The notes under the pieces were generated by a model. The model worked only from the letters and a program-made list of their open reading frames with translations, searched no databases and was not told the origin of the DNA. The position numbers and the translations under genes were made by a program. Shown here piece after piece: positions 23,203 to 35,639 of a stretch of DNA of 64,000 nt. The stretch's first letter is position 1; each line of letters begins with the position of its first letter. The stretch is taken from contig OX365952.1 of the NCBI GenBank assembly GCA_947247005.1, positions 27,840,222 through 27,904,221 on the forward strand, given 5' to 3'. Source of the stretch: Spisula solida (lineage: Eukaryota > Mollusca > Bivalvia > Venerida > Mactridae).

Positions 23203-25140
23203 AGGGTAAATTAATTCTTTGAGCATATCATTTCCGTAGTTTCTGTCATATTATCAAAACAGATGATAAAAGAAATGCAGACATATTTACCCAGTACGTA
23301 ATCCCGATACTCATTGTAAATCTAGTAGTAGGAAACTTGCTTGGAGGCAAGGCGTCTGTTCTCAAAGGAGCTCCGCCCTAGTGCAATCTGTACTAAAGTA
23401 CTTGATCTTTCTTATGCGTAGCGGGTTTAAGGATATGATTTTAATCAGTTTGCACCCTAGTGCATTTTGAAGGTTCGATATGAAGGTATATCGGGACTAT
23501 TCATTTTGACCCATCTAAAAGCACGTCTTTGTATCATTTCCAGCTTGTTCATGTTGACCTCAATGACCTGTGTATTTGGTCACTATATAATAGTCCATGC
23601 GTGGTAAAGCTGACAGTGTTATGTCTGACATTATATGTTTGACACCATCGAGGTGCTGGATTACAATGTTTCGTCTGACACCAACTTTTTATCATAATAA
23701 AACTATGCTATTTAAAATGACCTAGAGCTATTTGGCGAGGTTTTTAGTATTAATTTTGATGTTTGTTTTGTTATAACGGGTTGCTTAATCTACTTTTCTA
23801 AAACATGTATGTTAATGGTCATTAAGTGGTCTAGCACACACAAGCACACACATGTAAACATGTAGACAGTTATATGAACAAATGCACTGCATCCAGCGGG
23901 GATTTCCCATCAGGTCTTTGGATAATCTGGCCAAAGATCTAAAACTAGATCCTTGATCTTGCAGAAGAAAAATAACCCAGGAATTCGTTTGCTCCTCAGA
24001 GACTATAGTCTCTGGATCCCAGGCAGCATAACATAGAAGACCAAGCGAGACTATAGTCTCTGACTCCCAGGCAGCACAACATAGAAGACCAAGCGAACCA
24101 ATCTGGCTCCCAGGCAGCACAACATAGAAGACCAAGCGAACCAATACTAAGTTATTTATCATGCTTTCTTTGAAGTTCTTCTTGAAAATAACGTACACGT
24201 TGAGGAGTTCAATGAGTTTTACGATTTCTATTCCGTAATAATCACTTGTAAAACCAACTATTATCGAAAAGTCAAAAAAGAATTTGACTTAAAAATTAAC
24301 TCTATAACGCGCGCTTAGATATTTAGTATATCGATTTGAATAAAATGCTGTCAGCTTTTTATTGACGACAACGATATTTTCGACTCGTCTGATAACTTGT
24401 ACTGAGCATGCGCGCTGACGTTCAAAGCAACAAACATTTTTTCCCGCAATGTTTTCGGTTTTGATCGATGTTTGCGCGCGCAGCCAAAAAGGGTTGAATT
24501 GTGAATACTTTCCGTTTTCTGAGGCCGAAATCGGCAGGTTTAGTTATTCTTGAAAACATTTTTTAAAAAACCTTGCGGGATATTTCGTATCCTTTTTACA
24601 AGGTTTTCATTATTTGACTTAGGTATTAATATGATACCAATTTGATTCCTATTCGAGACACTTCAGTTCCAGGGCATGTCCCTTTAAAATGCTAAAATTG
24701 CTTTTTGAAGCGGGCAAAAAAATGGCTGCCATTTTTGTTGCAACCTATAGAAAACGAGTGTTTCTAGATATAGGAGACGGGTTGCACAGCGACCATGAAA
24801 CACTGATTTATTTTTAAGTGTTTTGGGCATAATAGATATGTCCTATAACTATTTAATAATAGTTTTACACTCGTCTTTTACGATGGTTGTTATTTATATT
24901 CCACCTTTAAAAAATCAAAATAGAATTTAGCATGGTGAATCAATTTTCAGTATCAAATTCCCGCTACGGGAAGTCGGAAGCGAGAGTCCGTCTACCTAAT
25001 CATCATAAACTTCCGTTTTAACAAAAACAATCGGCGTTAGCCAATGCAAAACTACAACAACAATCGTGTGTTTTCGCATGTAGTCGTTAATGGGGAATAT
25101 GAACTTTTAATAATAGAAACTTCCTAAGTATATACATATA
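23203..25140. other. non-genic stretch with small repeats
   Basis: Contains at 23995-24140 three copies of CCCAGGCAGCACAACATAGA-like units of about 60 bp, two of them preceded by the perfect palindrome GAGACTATAGTCTC. The 128-codon minus frame over this array is repeat-derived. 24690-24830 is the inverted partner of 18870-19090. No gene recognised. Confidence 0.45.
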
Positions 25141-25154
25141 TACTTCGCCTCGGG

Positions 25155-25259
25155 TGATATAACTATTCTCGGGTTGGTATTATTTACCATCACCCTCGCA
25201 GCCATGTGTTATTTATATAATACCAACCCGAGAATAGTTATATCACCCGAGGCGAAGCA
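25155..25259. repeat. near-perfect long palindrome
   Basis: Arms of about 40 bp (CTTCGCCTCGGGTGATATAA, then CTATTCTCGGGTTGG and TATTAT) match their inverted partner without mismatch, with a loop of about 35 bp. A further partial copy, GGTTGGTATTATTTAC and CAGCCATGTGTTATTTAT, follows at 25276-25320. Palindromic MITE-like repeat. Confidence 0.8.
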
Positions 25260-25454
25260 CTGCAACTTTTCAAGGGTTGGTATTATTTACTGTCACCCGA
25301 GCAGCCATGTGTTATTTATTTTATTATATCGAACAAAATAACAACCATTTTGCGAAATAAAATATCAACAAATGTTGGCAGAATTTAGATTGCCGTTATG
25401 ATAATTTTACATGTACAATCTCAGTCCGTATAAGTTTCTAATGATTTTGTGCTA

Positions 25455-25505
25455 TTTTTAGTAAATCTTGTCAGTTTCAACGGTTGAAATCGACAAGATT
25501 TACTA
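25455..25505. repeat. hairpin TTTTAGTAAATCTTGTC
   Basis: TTTTAGTAAATCTTGTC and its perfect inverse flank a short loop that contains GTTTCAACGGTTGAAATC, itself a small hairpin. Confidence 0.65.
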
Positions 25506-26315
25506 AAATTAGCATGTTAAATATATCCAAACATATAAATAGCATACGGAGACTCTCTAGCAGGGCGTTTTCCGGACTCAAATAGTACAAATTTCTATAA
25601 ATAGCCCAGCCTCGTTTTTACTAGTAGTGATCGAACAAAATATCACATAGTGATCGAACAAAATATCACACGGAAGGTCTATGGGGAAAATACATTGAGA
25701 GGTCACGTGAGGTATAATAAAATACAATAAGCGTATGACATAAAAACATATTACATGTTAATGACAATTTAAAAAGGCAGACTATCTTACAAAATAGCCG
25801 AGAAAAACAACTAGACAATTCTACAATTATAATCAAATAATGCACATGTACAGTAATATGCTATTTATCAACTGTTTATCTCGAGTATGTTTTGTACATA
25901 TGTAAGCTTTCGGATTATATACCTTAACTTAATACCTCCAGATTATACCAGGGTAATTCGTCCGGATTATTCGAACGAACAGAATTAACGCATGAGCACC
26001 GGTTAATTGTTAACCATGTCTTTGGTAGAAATTAGAAATTGCCGGTATACGAAGGCGAGACGATTTACCTTAATCGAGCAAATCCGGAACACAATATGCG
26101 CTTGAATAGGCCAGGCGAAAGTCTATACAGATTTGAACCTCGTGTCTATACAGATTTGAACTGCCGAAAATCGTCAGATACGTTCCGATTTACGTTCGGC
26201 CTTTCAATGTCTATTTTATCATAGAGCGGTTTCCGATTAGCAACGCGAGTAACCCGAGTAAAAGATTTGGGCATGCGCAGTTGGATAACTCGGTAGTGAT
26301 ATCAAGAACGTATCG

Positions 26316-26788
26316 AGGTAACAAACCACCAAATTGATTTGTTCTTTAACTCAATGTATAGTGACAAATTGCTGACCCAAAAAATGTCAAACTTTTGTCC
26401 ATGGGGACCTCTCAAAATCCACCAATCAATAGAAATAGCATATAGCCTCAAGAAAATGAAGACAAATCAGCGGGTTGCGTATCATATAAGAAAAATTTGG
26501 TTCGTCAAACGCGGTGAACAGATTTTCTCACATGCACGGACTGATTCGAAGTCTGTTAGCCACAGCCCCACTTTCACTTTCATATTTAAGCCAGAATATC
26601 AAAATTTTCTAAATAAAACAGTTTCACTACATCACATACATGTGTACAAAGCATTTAAACCCAATTACATGATTATAATGCTCATTTGTCAACACATACC
26701 ACCATTTCCAGCCAAATCAAAGTTTTTAAAAGGACTACTTGAGTGTATCTGATTATGGTCCGCGTAGGCATTTGGTGGTTTGTTACCT
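26316..26788. mobile_element. TIR element of 473 bp
   Basis: AGGTAACAAACCACCAAAT at the left end returns inverted at 26770-26788. A 137-codon plus frame inside matches nothing recognised. The first 125 bp recur almost unchanged at 28681-28812, where the copy is truncated. Non-autonomous DNA element; target duplication not seen. Confidence 0.65.
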
Positions 26789-26944
26789 TAAGACAACCTT
26801 TTTTTGCCTTTTTAAGTGTTTTTTGCACTTTTTTCAATACTACTATGTATATGCAGCACAAAACAATCAAATCCAGACCAATTGGGCATGAACTCTGAAA
26901 AAAATGACAAATACGCCTATGCGCCTTTTATGTTATAGTTAGAA

Positions 26945-27045
26945 CATATTAAGTAAATTTTAATGATTAAAAAGGGCGGAGCGAGCGAAGCGAAGCGAGT
27001 CATTTTTAGTCATTAAAATTTACTTAATATGTTCTAACTAACTTA
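26945..27045. repeat. hairpin repeat with GCGAGCGAAGCG loop
   Basis: Arms GTTAGAACATATTAAGTAAA and the following TTTTAATGA pair perfectly with their inverse; the loop is GGGCGGAGCGAGCGAAGCG. A related arm-and-loop fragment (GCTTCGCTCCGCCC) lies at 34530-34680. Confidence 0.7.
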
Positions 27046-27428
27046 GAATATAACATTCTGCTTTCTGATTGGCCGATAGAAAGTAGCGCCAACGCATGAC
27101 GTCAAGGCTGTGAAGAGAAAATTTTAATGATTAAATTTTCATTTAACCGCCAAAATTCGGCGTTTTCATTGGCTCATAATGTAGGTTATATTCTAAGAGA
27201 AATTTGGTCAGCGCCTGTCAAATGTCATGCATAGTGACTTTAAATGGAGTTGTATTTGTGTACAAATGTTGCACTGCACACTAATTTTGCTTTAAATGAT
27301 TAAAAATGTGTCTTTTACTCATATATAATCACAAAAATCCTTGTCTGACATTTAAATAAGGTAAATATTGACATAATAATGCTAGTTATAGCACGCACGT
27401 TAATTAAATTAACGTGCATGGTTATAGA

Positions 27429-28510
27429 AATCAAAGTACTGAAAGTACTATTGTGTGGCGTACTGATGCCACTAAATCCAATATCGAATCCAGGTTGTAT
27501 CATAATTTTATGTCACAGTTCTGATAACCCACCCTTACTCAAACATTTGTGCTGCTAAAGACACCAAGAGAACCAGCAGTTACCTGCAACTTACTTAAGT
27601 AACTATGCTGAGCATCAATGAAGGGATATTTACAAATACCATTTTTAACGACTTGGAGAATTCGACCAGTGTCAAGATAAGTGACTGTTTATTCTCCGTA
27701 TGACCACGCATGTTAATTAAATGTATATGACACTCTATATTAACGTATGTAAAAGGGGTAAACATGGCGTCGCTCACACATATCGATCGGCCGATTAATG
27801 CTTTAAAAACAAGTTTTACATTTTATAAAACCTTAAAGTATTAGCTTTTAAAACAAGCTTAAATGAACATAATCGATCGAATATTAAATTAATAATTGAT
27901 GATTTTCGACCGTTGATTGAATTTTTATTTGGTATAAAACGGGATATTTTAAACTTACTTTTACGCGGAACGGATTCTTACTCGTCGCCGTGGATTTAAT
28001 AATTAGGGTATTGTGTTGAATGTTGTTTTAAAGAGAGACATATATCTCTGCTTCATTACAAGCTTTAAGTATTCAAAATCGGATAATAGATACGAAAATT
28101 ATGAGGTCTTATATAAAGCAGGGTAGAAATTGACTAGTGCGTTTAACGCTTACCGCGGTAACATTGTTAATCGGGGTGCAGCGGCGGAGTGATTTACATA
28201 CGTTACAGTATACGATTGAAAACCGTGGGAACTATTTTAGATTCCCGCCACCATTGAGAACATTCTTTGGTAGTAAAAATATAGTCCGTTGCGGAATGAT
28301 TTGCTACAAATATCCTCTAAAAATAAAAGTCTGATATAATTGTTGGTCTTAATATAAGTAAATGTTGGTAATGTAAACAAATCAGGTCCAATGATACGTG
28401 TAACCTGTGTTGCATGCTTGTTATATTGTTCAAATCATAGAACTATTTATGCGTTAAATTGGTCGTAAGCTGAAAAGTGGTAATATCATTGTGTGGCGTT
28501 TACGCCACAC
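27429..28510 (-). mobile_element. Helentron-like element, GTGTGGCGT family, copy 2
   Basis: Minus-strand copy of 12731-13902: 5' hairpin at 28510-28491, interior colinear with copy 1, 3' end TACGCCACAC, then a perfect AGTACT/AGTACT hairpin and TTTGATT. The 65-codon frame at 28137-28334 has no counterpart in copy 1's frame and is not a gene. Confidence 0.8.
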
Positions 28511-28680
28511 AAAAACAATTAAGACTTTTTCTGAAATTTTCATGATAAAAATCAAAATTTTCACTTTTTTAGACCAGTTACACAGAAAAAAAGTTGTTAA
28601 AAACCAACCAGGAATGCATTTCCAAACATATAAATACAAAAAAATGAAAACATGCATTTAATGGATTTTTGCACTTCTTT

Positions 28681-28812
28681 AGGTGACAAACCACCAAATA
28701 GATTTGTTCTTTAACTCAATGTAAAGTGACAAATTGCTGACCCAAAAAATGTCAAACTTTTGTCCATGGGGACCTCTCAAAATCCACCAATCAATAGAAA
28801 TAGCATATAGCT
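28681..28812 (+). repeat. truncated copy of the 473-bp TIR element
   Basis: Matches 26316-26447 almost base for base from the TIR inward, then diverges. Right end missing. Confidence 0.7.
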
Positions 28813-29489
28813 TTCTTATATTAACATGACCCCCTGTTTTTTTTGGTCTTATTTTGTAGCCGAAACATGCTTCTTTTCAATGATATAGGTATGTCAACTG
28901 GCCAAAGACTTTAACCTGAAATAATATTATATAGGGCTGACCATTGTCACTTTCATTAACATTAAAGGCAGTCGTGATGTTAGTTAAAGGCATTTCGAAT
29001 AAGATAGTCACACTATGTGAGTCTGAATTTGAATTATGTTATTTATGAAAGCAACAGTTTAACTATGCAACAATCATTCGACCTTTCTTATATTTCGCTT
29101 TCGAATAAGATGGTCACAATATGAATATGCTGCTTACAAAGCTTGTAGTTGTCATGTGTATTATGTGGGCTTCAACGATCCTATATAAGTATCTTGTAAT
29201 ACATTGTTTATATTGTAAGCATGCCATACCATGATCATATGCATGCATTATAATTATATTAGTGTATGGTATAATAATTGTAATATGTAGATGTATATTT
29301 GTGTTACTGTCACTGTAAATATGTTTTGCTCTCCGATTCTGGAGGAAACAAAAGCTCTATAATGATACAGAACTTGAACTTACCTTATAAAAGGTGTGTT
29401 TATTTATGAGATTATTCTTTAATATTCTGAGTGCATTAAAGTTTCCATTAATCAATCAATATAAAAGTCAGCCTAAATATATGGTTATT
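28813..29489. other. AT-rich stretch, nothing recognised
   Basis: No gene, hairpin or array seen before the satellite begins. Confidence 0.4.
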
Positions 29490-30375
29490 TTATGAAAAAA
29501 CCCTGTACTCAACTGCTACATATAGCTAATACTTTCACAGGTCAGACAATATGTGCGATTGTTTTATCATGAGCCAATGTACTCAACTGCCACATATAAG
29601 TAATACTTTCTCATTGGTCAGACTATGTATACCGCTGTTTTATGATAAACCGCTGTAATCAACTGCCACATATAACTAATACTTTCTCATTGGGCAGACT
29701 ATATATACAGCTCTTTTATGATAAACCGCTGTACTCAACTGCCACATATAACTAATACTTTCTCATTGGTTAGACAATATGTACAGCTGTTTTATGATAA
29801 ACCGCTGTACTCAACTGCCACATATAACTAATACTTTCTCATTGATTAGACAATATGTACCGCTGTTTTATGATAAACCGCTGTACCCAACTGCCACATA
29901 TAACTAATACTTTCTCATTGGTTAGACAATATGTACCGCTGTTTTATGATAAACCGCTGTACCCAACTGCCACATATAACTAATACTTTCTCATTGGTTA
30001 GACAATATGTACCGCTGTTTTATGATAAACCGCTGTACCCAACTGCCACATATAACTAATACTTTCTCATTGGTTAGACAATATGTACCGCTGTTTTATG
30101 ATAAACCGCTGTACCCAACTGCCACATATAACTAATACTTTCTCATTGGTTAGACAATATGTACCGCTGTTTTATGATAAACCGCTGTACCCAACTGCCA
30201 CATATAACTAATACTTTCTCATTGGTTAGACAATATGTACCGCTGTTTTATGATAAACCGCTGTACTCAACTGCCACATATAACTAATACTTTCTCATTG
30301 GTTAGACAATATGTACCGCTGTTTTATGATAAACCCCTGTACTCAACTGCCACATACATGTATAAGTAATATACT
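29490..30375 (+). repeat. 76-bp satellite array, forward orientation
   Basis: About eleven to twelve tandem units of 76 bp (CCGCTGTACCCAACTGCCAC, ATATAACTAATACTTTCTCA, TTGGTTAGACAATATGTA, TTTTATGATAAA). Units between about 29870 and 30300 are almost identical, so local amplification is recent. The left units are more diverged. Confidence 0.9.
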
Positions 30376-30394
30376 TTCACTGGTCAGACAATAT

Positions 30395-31425
30395 ATAACT
30401 ATAGTATTAGTAGTTGAGTGCAGCTGTTCATCATAAAACAGCCGTATATATAGTCTGACCAGTGACAGTGTTTCTTATATGTGGCAGTTGAGTACAGCGC
30501 TTTATCATAAAACAGCTGTACATATTGTCTGACCAGTCATGGTACCAGTATTAGTTACAAAATGTATAGGTGGCAGTTGAGTACAGCAGTCAATCCTAAA
30601 ACATCCATACATCATCTGACCAGTGCAAGTATTTGTTTTACCTTTTATATGGCAGTTGAGTACAGTGGTCAACCTAAAACATCCATATACATCATCTGAC
30701 CAGTAAAAGTATTTGTTTTATGTGGCAGTTGAGTACAGCGGTCAATCCTAAAACATCCATATACATCATCTGACCAGTGAAAGTATTTGTTTTACCTTTT
30801 ATATGGCATTTGAGTACAGTGGTCAACCTAAAACATCCATATACATCATCTGACCAGTGAAAGTATTTTTTTAACTTTTATGTGGCAGTTGTGTACATTG
30901 GTCAACCTAAAACATCCATATACATCATTTGACCAGTGAAAGTATTTGTTTTAACTTTTATGTGGCAGTTATGTACAGTGGTCAACCTAAAACATCCATA
31001 TACATCATTTGACCAGTGAAAGTATTTGTTTTATGTGGCAGTTGTGTACAGCGATCAATCCTAAAACATTCATATACCTGAGAAAGTATTTGTTTTAACT
31101 TTTATGTGGCAGTTAAGTACAGCGGTCAATCCTAAAACATTCATGTACATCAACTGACCAGTGAAAGTATTAGTTTTATGTGGCAGTGAAGTACAGTGGT
31201 CAATCCTAAAACATTCCTATACATCAACTGACCAGTGAAAGTATTTGTTTTATGTGGCAGTTAAGTACAGTGGTCAATCCTAAAACATTCATGTACATCA
31301 ACTGACCAGTGAAAGTATTTGTTTTATGTGGCAGTTAAGTACAGTGGTCAATCCTAAAACATTCATGTACATCATCTGACCGGTGTAAATATTAGTTATA
31401 ATTGCAGTTGTGTACAGCGATAAGT
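30395..31425 (-). repeat. same satellite, inverted orientation, ~74-bp units
   Basis: From about 30395 the unit runs in reverse complement (GTGGCAGTTGAGTACAGC, CATAAAACAG, CTGACCAGTGAAAGTAT), with periods of about 74 bp and more divergence than the left half. The two halves face each other across a short AT-rich junction. Scattered unit pieces (ACCGCTGTACTCGACTGCC) reach 31690. Confidence 0.85.
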
Positions 31426-31699
31426 CAATGGTAGACCGGGCAATAACTGTCTGCTGAGTTCCCACTTTATCAGGTAAAATAATTGCGACAAAATATCAAT
31501 TGTATTAATTTAATACAATAATTAATAATTAAATATATAACCTAAATCTGCCTAATTATTAGTTAAAACAATATTTCTTTAACTTTCTTCTTCATAAAAA
31601 TTAATGAGTTGCAACATTTATTGGTGTGCAACCACCGCTTTACTCTACTGCCTTTTACGTCTACTGCAACCGCTGTACTCGACTGCCTTATTTACATTG

Positions 31700-31862
31700 A
31701 GCTAACGAACAATTGTGACCTTTAATACACATGTCCGAGTTTGAAGAATAAGGTAACACGTGGTTGCTGGTTCCCGACTTCTGTACCGTTAATCATTGGA
31801 TAAACCTGGTTGAAACAGGAACAAATGATCTGAACGTAAACATTGCGTAGCCTAAATCGACG
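31700..31862 (+). promoter_or_regulatory. probable DDX56 promoter and 5' leader
   Basis: Unique sequence between the last satellite fragment and the DDX56 start codon. ATTGG (inverted CCAAT box) at 31795. The start context ATCGACGATG has A at -3. No TATA box at a sensible place. Confidence 0.4.
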
Positions 31863-31931
31863 ATGTCTGACGATGAAGATGCCAAGTTTTTGGAATTTCA
31901 CGAAATGGGGCTTGATGACAGATTGCTCAAG
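31863..31931 (+). CDS. DDX56: DDX56 exon 1 with the start codon
   Basis: First coding exon of DDX56 (NOH61), a nucleolar DEAD-box ATP-dependent RNA helicase needed for 60S ribosomal subunit assembly. The 69-nt exon encodes MSDDEDAKFLEFHEMGLDDR plus LLK and ends at a codon boundary before GTATCA. FEHMGLDPRLL is the characteristic N-terminus of animal DDX56; here EFHEMGLDDRLL matches it. The next exon continues directly with [14 protein letters not shown], the Q motif. The start has a good Kozak context. Satellite fragments end about 170 bp upstream. The following intron is 14.3 kb and filled with repeats. Identification rests on family knowledge of the N-terminal block and the in-phase join. 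Confidence 0.9.
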
Positions 31932-32399
31932 GTATCAGCATAGACCATAGTTATCTACATACTGGCTGGCGAGCAGTATCCGACAATTTTTGCCTGTTTT
32001 CTCCCTTTTTCTAGAATACGAAGTGGTTTTGAAGAAAATAATTTACTACCTTTTAATAATCCAGGGCTCAACTCTGAACTATTTGGTACTTTTAACGTAA
32101 CACAGTGTATACCGTTGTCTCTTATTTTCGTGTTTTCTCATGAAATCCGAGCTTGGTTTAATTCAGCTCGAACATATGGGCTGTATTGTTATTATATTAA
32201 AATTACCCAAAATAATAATCAGACTAATATTAGGTATCAATTGAGGCATTAGATTATTCTAGCATATGATGTCACATTCTAACTTGCCAGATTTCTTAGT
32301 ATCCTGTCATGCAAATTTACATACTGGCTGGCGACCACCAAACCCGGACGACCACCAATCCGAACAGACTCAAAAACGCTTTATAGCGGTATGACTAAA
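31932..32399. other. DDX56 intron 1, proximal part
   Basis: AT-rich intron sequence; TACATACTGGCTGGCGA occurs twice (about 31957 and 32320). No gene seen. Confidence 0.4.
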
Positions 32400-33200
32400 C
32401 ACCGGATATGAATCATATTCGCGGATATGAACGGATATGAACGGTAAATACCGAATATGAATGATTATTATTTTAATTAAGCAAAATATTTATTTTTTTA
32501 TGTTGTAATCTATTATTAATATATAAATACTTGTAAGCATGTTTAAGCCTGTGAAGAAATATATATTACCAGCGCGCTATCGGATTCATATTCGTGAACA
32601 TTCGGCAAACCCCGTACATGAACGGTAAATACCAAATATGAGCGTTAATTGTTTTAATTAGGCAAAATAAATATTTTTTATGTTGGAATCTATTATAAAT
32701 ATAAACATACTTATACACACAAAAAATAAATGATCTAGAAGCATGTTTCAGCCTCTGAAGAAATATATATTACCAACGCGCTATCATATTCATATTCGTG
32801 AACATCAGGTACATGAACAGTAAATACCAAATATGAGCGTTAATTGTTTTAATTAGGCAAAATATTAATTTTTTTATGTTGCAATCTATTATAAACATAA
32901 AAATACTTATACTTACCAAAAATAAATTATCTATAAGCATGATTAAGCCTTAGAAGAAATATATATTATTATATATAGTGCGCGGATTCATATTCGTGAA
33001 CCTGAGGCGAAACTCGTACATGAACGATAAATACCGAATATGAGCGATTATAATAAGACATCTAGCAAAATCTTAATTATACTTTGATAACTATAATTAA
33101 CATACATGTATATGTAAATACTAGAACGATTAATAAAAGGCCTATACCATATTGGATTCATGTTCGCGAACAAGGACGAAATACCGAATATGAACGATTT
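32400..33200 (+). repeat. ~200-bp tandem units, left half of an inverted pair
   Basis: Four units spaced about 203, 200 and 178 bp, each with GGATTCATATTCGTGAAC, a GGTAAATACCGAATATGA-type segment and AGAAATATATATTA. Inverted units of the same family are at 35640-35935. Confidence 0.7.
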
Positions 33201-33252
33201 TTATTGGACGGAGGAAAACTTGAACTGTTTAAACTATATATTGATATATAGA

Positions 33253-33846
33253 TGAGCCAGTCTCCAGGAAAACCTGCTATAATGACAAAAATATTGACCT
33301 TAAGATTTTCCATAGTATTACAGGATAATGTTAAAGAAGCAAATTGCAAAAGAAATTATGTTAATATCTTGAGTTTTAAGGAAGTTACAGCTGTTGTTGT
33401 AGAGTCCCTACTCGGAGCTTTTTGTGTGACGTCGCAAACGTCATTCAAACGTTATTCGACTTAACTGAAATAAGTATTTCATTATTACACCATTTGATCA
33501 ATTCTTGACATAAACTGTTCAAAATAGTACCAAATTTTATAATTATGTTTCACTTTTCAAAATATGTTTGCATTCAGAGAAAGGCTACTTCTGTTTTAAA
33601 CAACTAAATCCTCGTTTTTCTAAATCGGAGTACTTTTCTGAAATTGGTCACCATAGCAACAAAGTATGTGTTTTCGACATAATTCATAGGGAAATTTAAA
33701 GCTAAGGTATAGTACTATATGGGTCAATTACTTAAAATATAATCAATAGATATGTATTTTTCCTTATTTTAGAGCTTTATCAAAATCTTGTTACATATAG
33801 TAATTACATAATGTCATTATAGCAGGTTTTCCTGGAGACTGGCTCA
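33253..33846. mobile_element. MITE of 594 bp with ~33-bp TIRs
   Basis: TGAGCCAGTCTCCAGGAAAA, CCTGCTATAATGAC at the left is perfectly inverted at the right end. Interior contains GTCGCAAACGTCATTCAAAC and TCCTCGTTTTTCT segments shared with 18300-18655 and 20985-21250. Flanks are TATAGA and GATATA; a 2-bp GA duplication is possible. Confidence 0.75.
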
Positions 33847-34470
33847 GATATATACTGTAAATAATAAAATTCTACGGCGAGTAACGAACATGAAACTATT
33901 CTAATATGATGGAATGTGCCAAAAAACCAAGATGATATATTAATAATATATGAAATTATCAAAACCGATTTAGTAGATTTATGCATTATATATATTTTAT
34001 AATTTAAAATGATCATTATTACACGTGCTGTATTTTTTTTACATCACACTCATTTTGTATTGTGTTTGCGTAAAGAATGTCGCTGTTTTTGTCGGTACAA
34101 CAAAAGAGTGTGTGTTCCCTTTATCGGGATTTAATCCAATTATATATGGATTAATCTTCTTTTGATTGGATTATAATTATAGCCGTTCCTGATTGATCAG
34201 CACACTTAAGTAAGTATAAGTATGTGATAATGTGGGCCATGTGTGACACTAACATAACACCACATTTGTTTTATTAAAATGTTTGAGAAAACGCTATAAA
34301 TGCATTTTAACTGATTAAGTTGTTCAATTCTTGTCGGGTCAATATATGCAACATTGGGTGTTAGTATATAATTAAGAAATAAAAATATGTTCGCGTATTT
34401 TGTCGGTGAAATAAACACGGGCAGTTCGGATGTGGAAAAATTAAATCACGATTTTAGTACATTTACTTCC
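33847..34470. other. DDX56 intron 1, nothing recognised
   Basis: AT-rich, no array or coding signal. A small hairpin AATCCAATTATA-TGGATT lies near 34131. Confidence 0.4.
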
Positions 34471-34710
34471 TTTTGATACATAAATATACTGCAAATTTCT
34501 ATCGGCCAATTAAAATTCAATGACTATTAAGGACACGCTTCGCTCCGCCCTTTTATACCAAAATAATTATTTGACTTAAATTATCCTGAATTTTGATACA
34601 TAAATATACTGCAAATTTCTATCGGCCAATTAAAATTCAATGACTATTAAGGACACGCTTCGCTCCGCCCTTTTTTACCAAAATAATTATTTGACTTAAA
34701 TTATCCTGAA
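34471..34710 (+). repeat. exact 120-bp tandem duplication
   Basis: TTTTGATACATAAATATACT starts at 34471 and again at 34591; the two 120-bp units differ at about one position. Each has GCTTCGCTCCGCCC. A third, partial start follows at 34711. Confidence 0.8.
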
Positions 34711-35639
34711 TTTTGATTGGCCGATAAATTTTTTTCGCTTCTCTGGCTCCGCCCTGTTAATCATTTACGATGTTAGATCACGGATTTACACTGTCCTGTA
34801 TTCTTTGAATTTACGTAATATCGATGAAATCAAGACATTATTAAGATAAATTGCGATGCAATACTCAAAATGACTTTACCTGGTAGTCATAGTACAAGTC
34901 AATTAAATTACCCCCAGTGAGCTACTAAATATGTACATAAGAAAATATGTGTCATTCTTGTAATACCGCTGAAAATATGCAAAAAACACACCTTATCAAC
35001 TAAGCACAGACAGCGATAATCCCATTAAGTTGTATATTCGGTCGTTAATCAAGGTGTTAAACTATTTTAAACGGTTAATGGCAGCACGAACGTTTAATTA
35101 ACGTGCGTGATGGCAGATATGTCACATGTATACATGTACTTGAATTTGTTCACGAACATGAATCAGCACATAACGATATACATTACAAGCGTTCATATCC
35201 AAAGTATTATTTTATTCATTTTCTGATTTATTTTGTGTTATGTGAATACATTAAGTTTAATTCGAAAGAGCAACATGCCGAAATTCCATATAATTTTAAA
35301 ATAAAGGCGTTTGTCCACGAACATGAATATCGACTTAGCGCTCTACATATAATACATGTATCATTTTAGGCTGCAAAAAGGAAAAGTTTTAAGTTTTTGT
35401 ATATCAACGTCAATATCATAATAAAAAATTGTATAACTGTATTTGAGAAGTTTTGAAATAAAAGCTCATACATTCGCTATTTAGGCTGGTTCACGAACAT
35501 GAATTGGTTTATAACATAAGCGTAGATTCGTCCGTACGCGTTATGAAAATGAATTAAATAACACTTTTTTCAAACTCAAATGGATTTCGTTTCGCTATAC
35601 ACATGCATTTTAGTACGAATAATCATTTTTAACACAGAA
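34711..35639. other. DDX56 intron 1, spacer of an inverted repeat pair
   Basis: TTCACGAACATGAAT occurs three times (about 35149, 35315, 35488). The 88-codon frame at 35103-35369 covers two of them and matches nothing known. ACGTTTAATTAACGT lies near 35090. Confidence 0.4.

Noticed and set aside
26339..26752. 137-codon open frame
   Set aside because: It lies wholly within a 473-bp TIR element and is truncated in the second copy at 28681. No domain recognised; probably chance.
29490..31425. CRISPR-like array
   Set aside because: Regular 76-bp repeats without unique spacers; it is a eukaryotic satellite, and no cas-like genes exist nearby.
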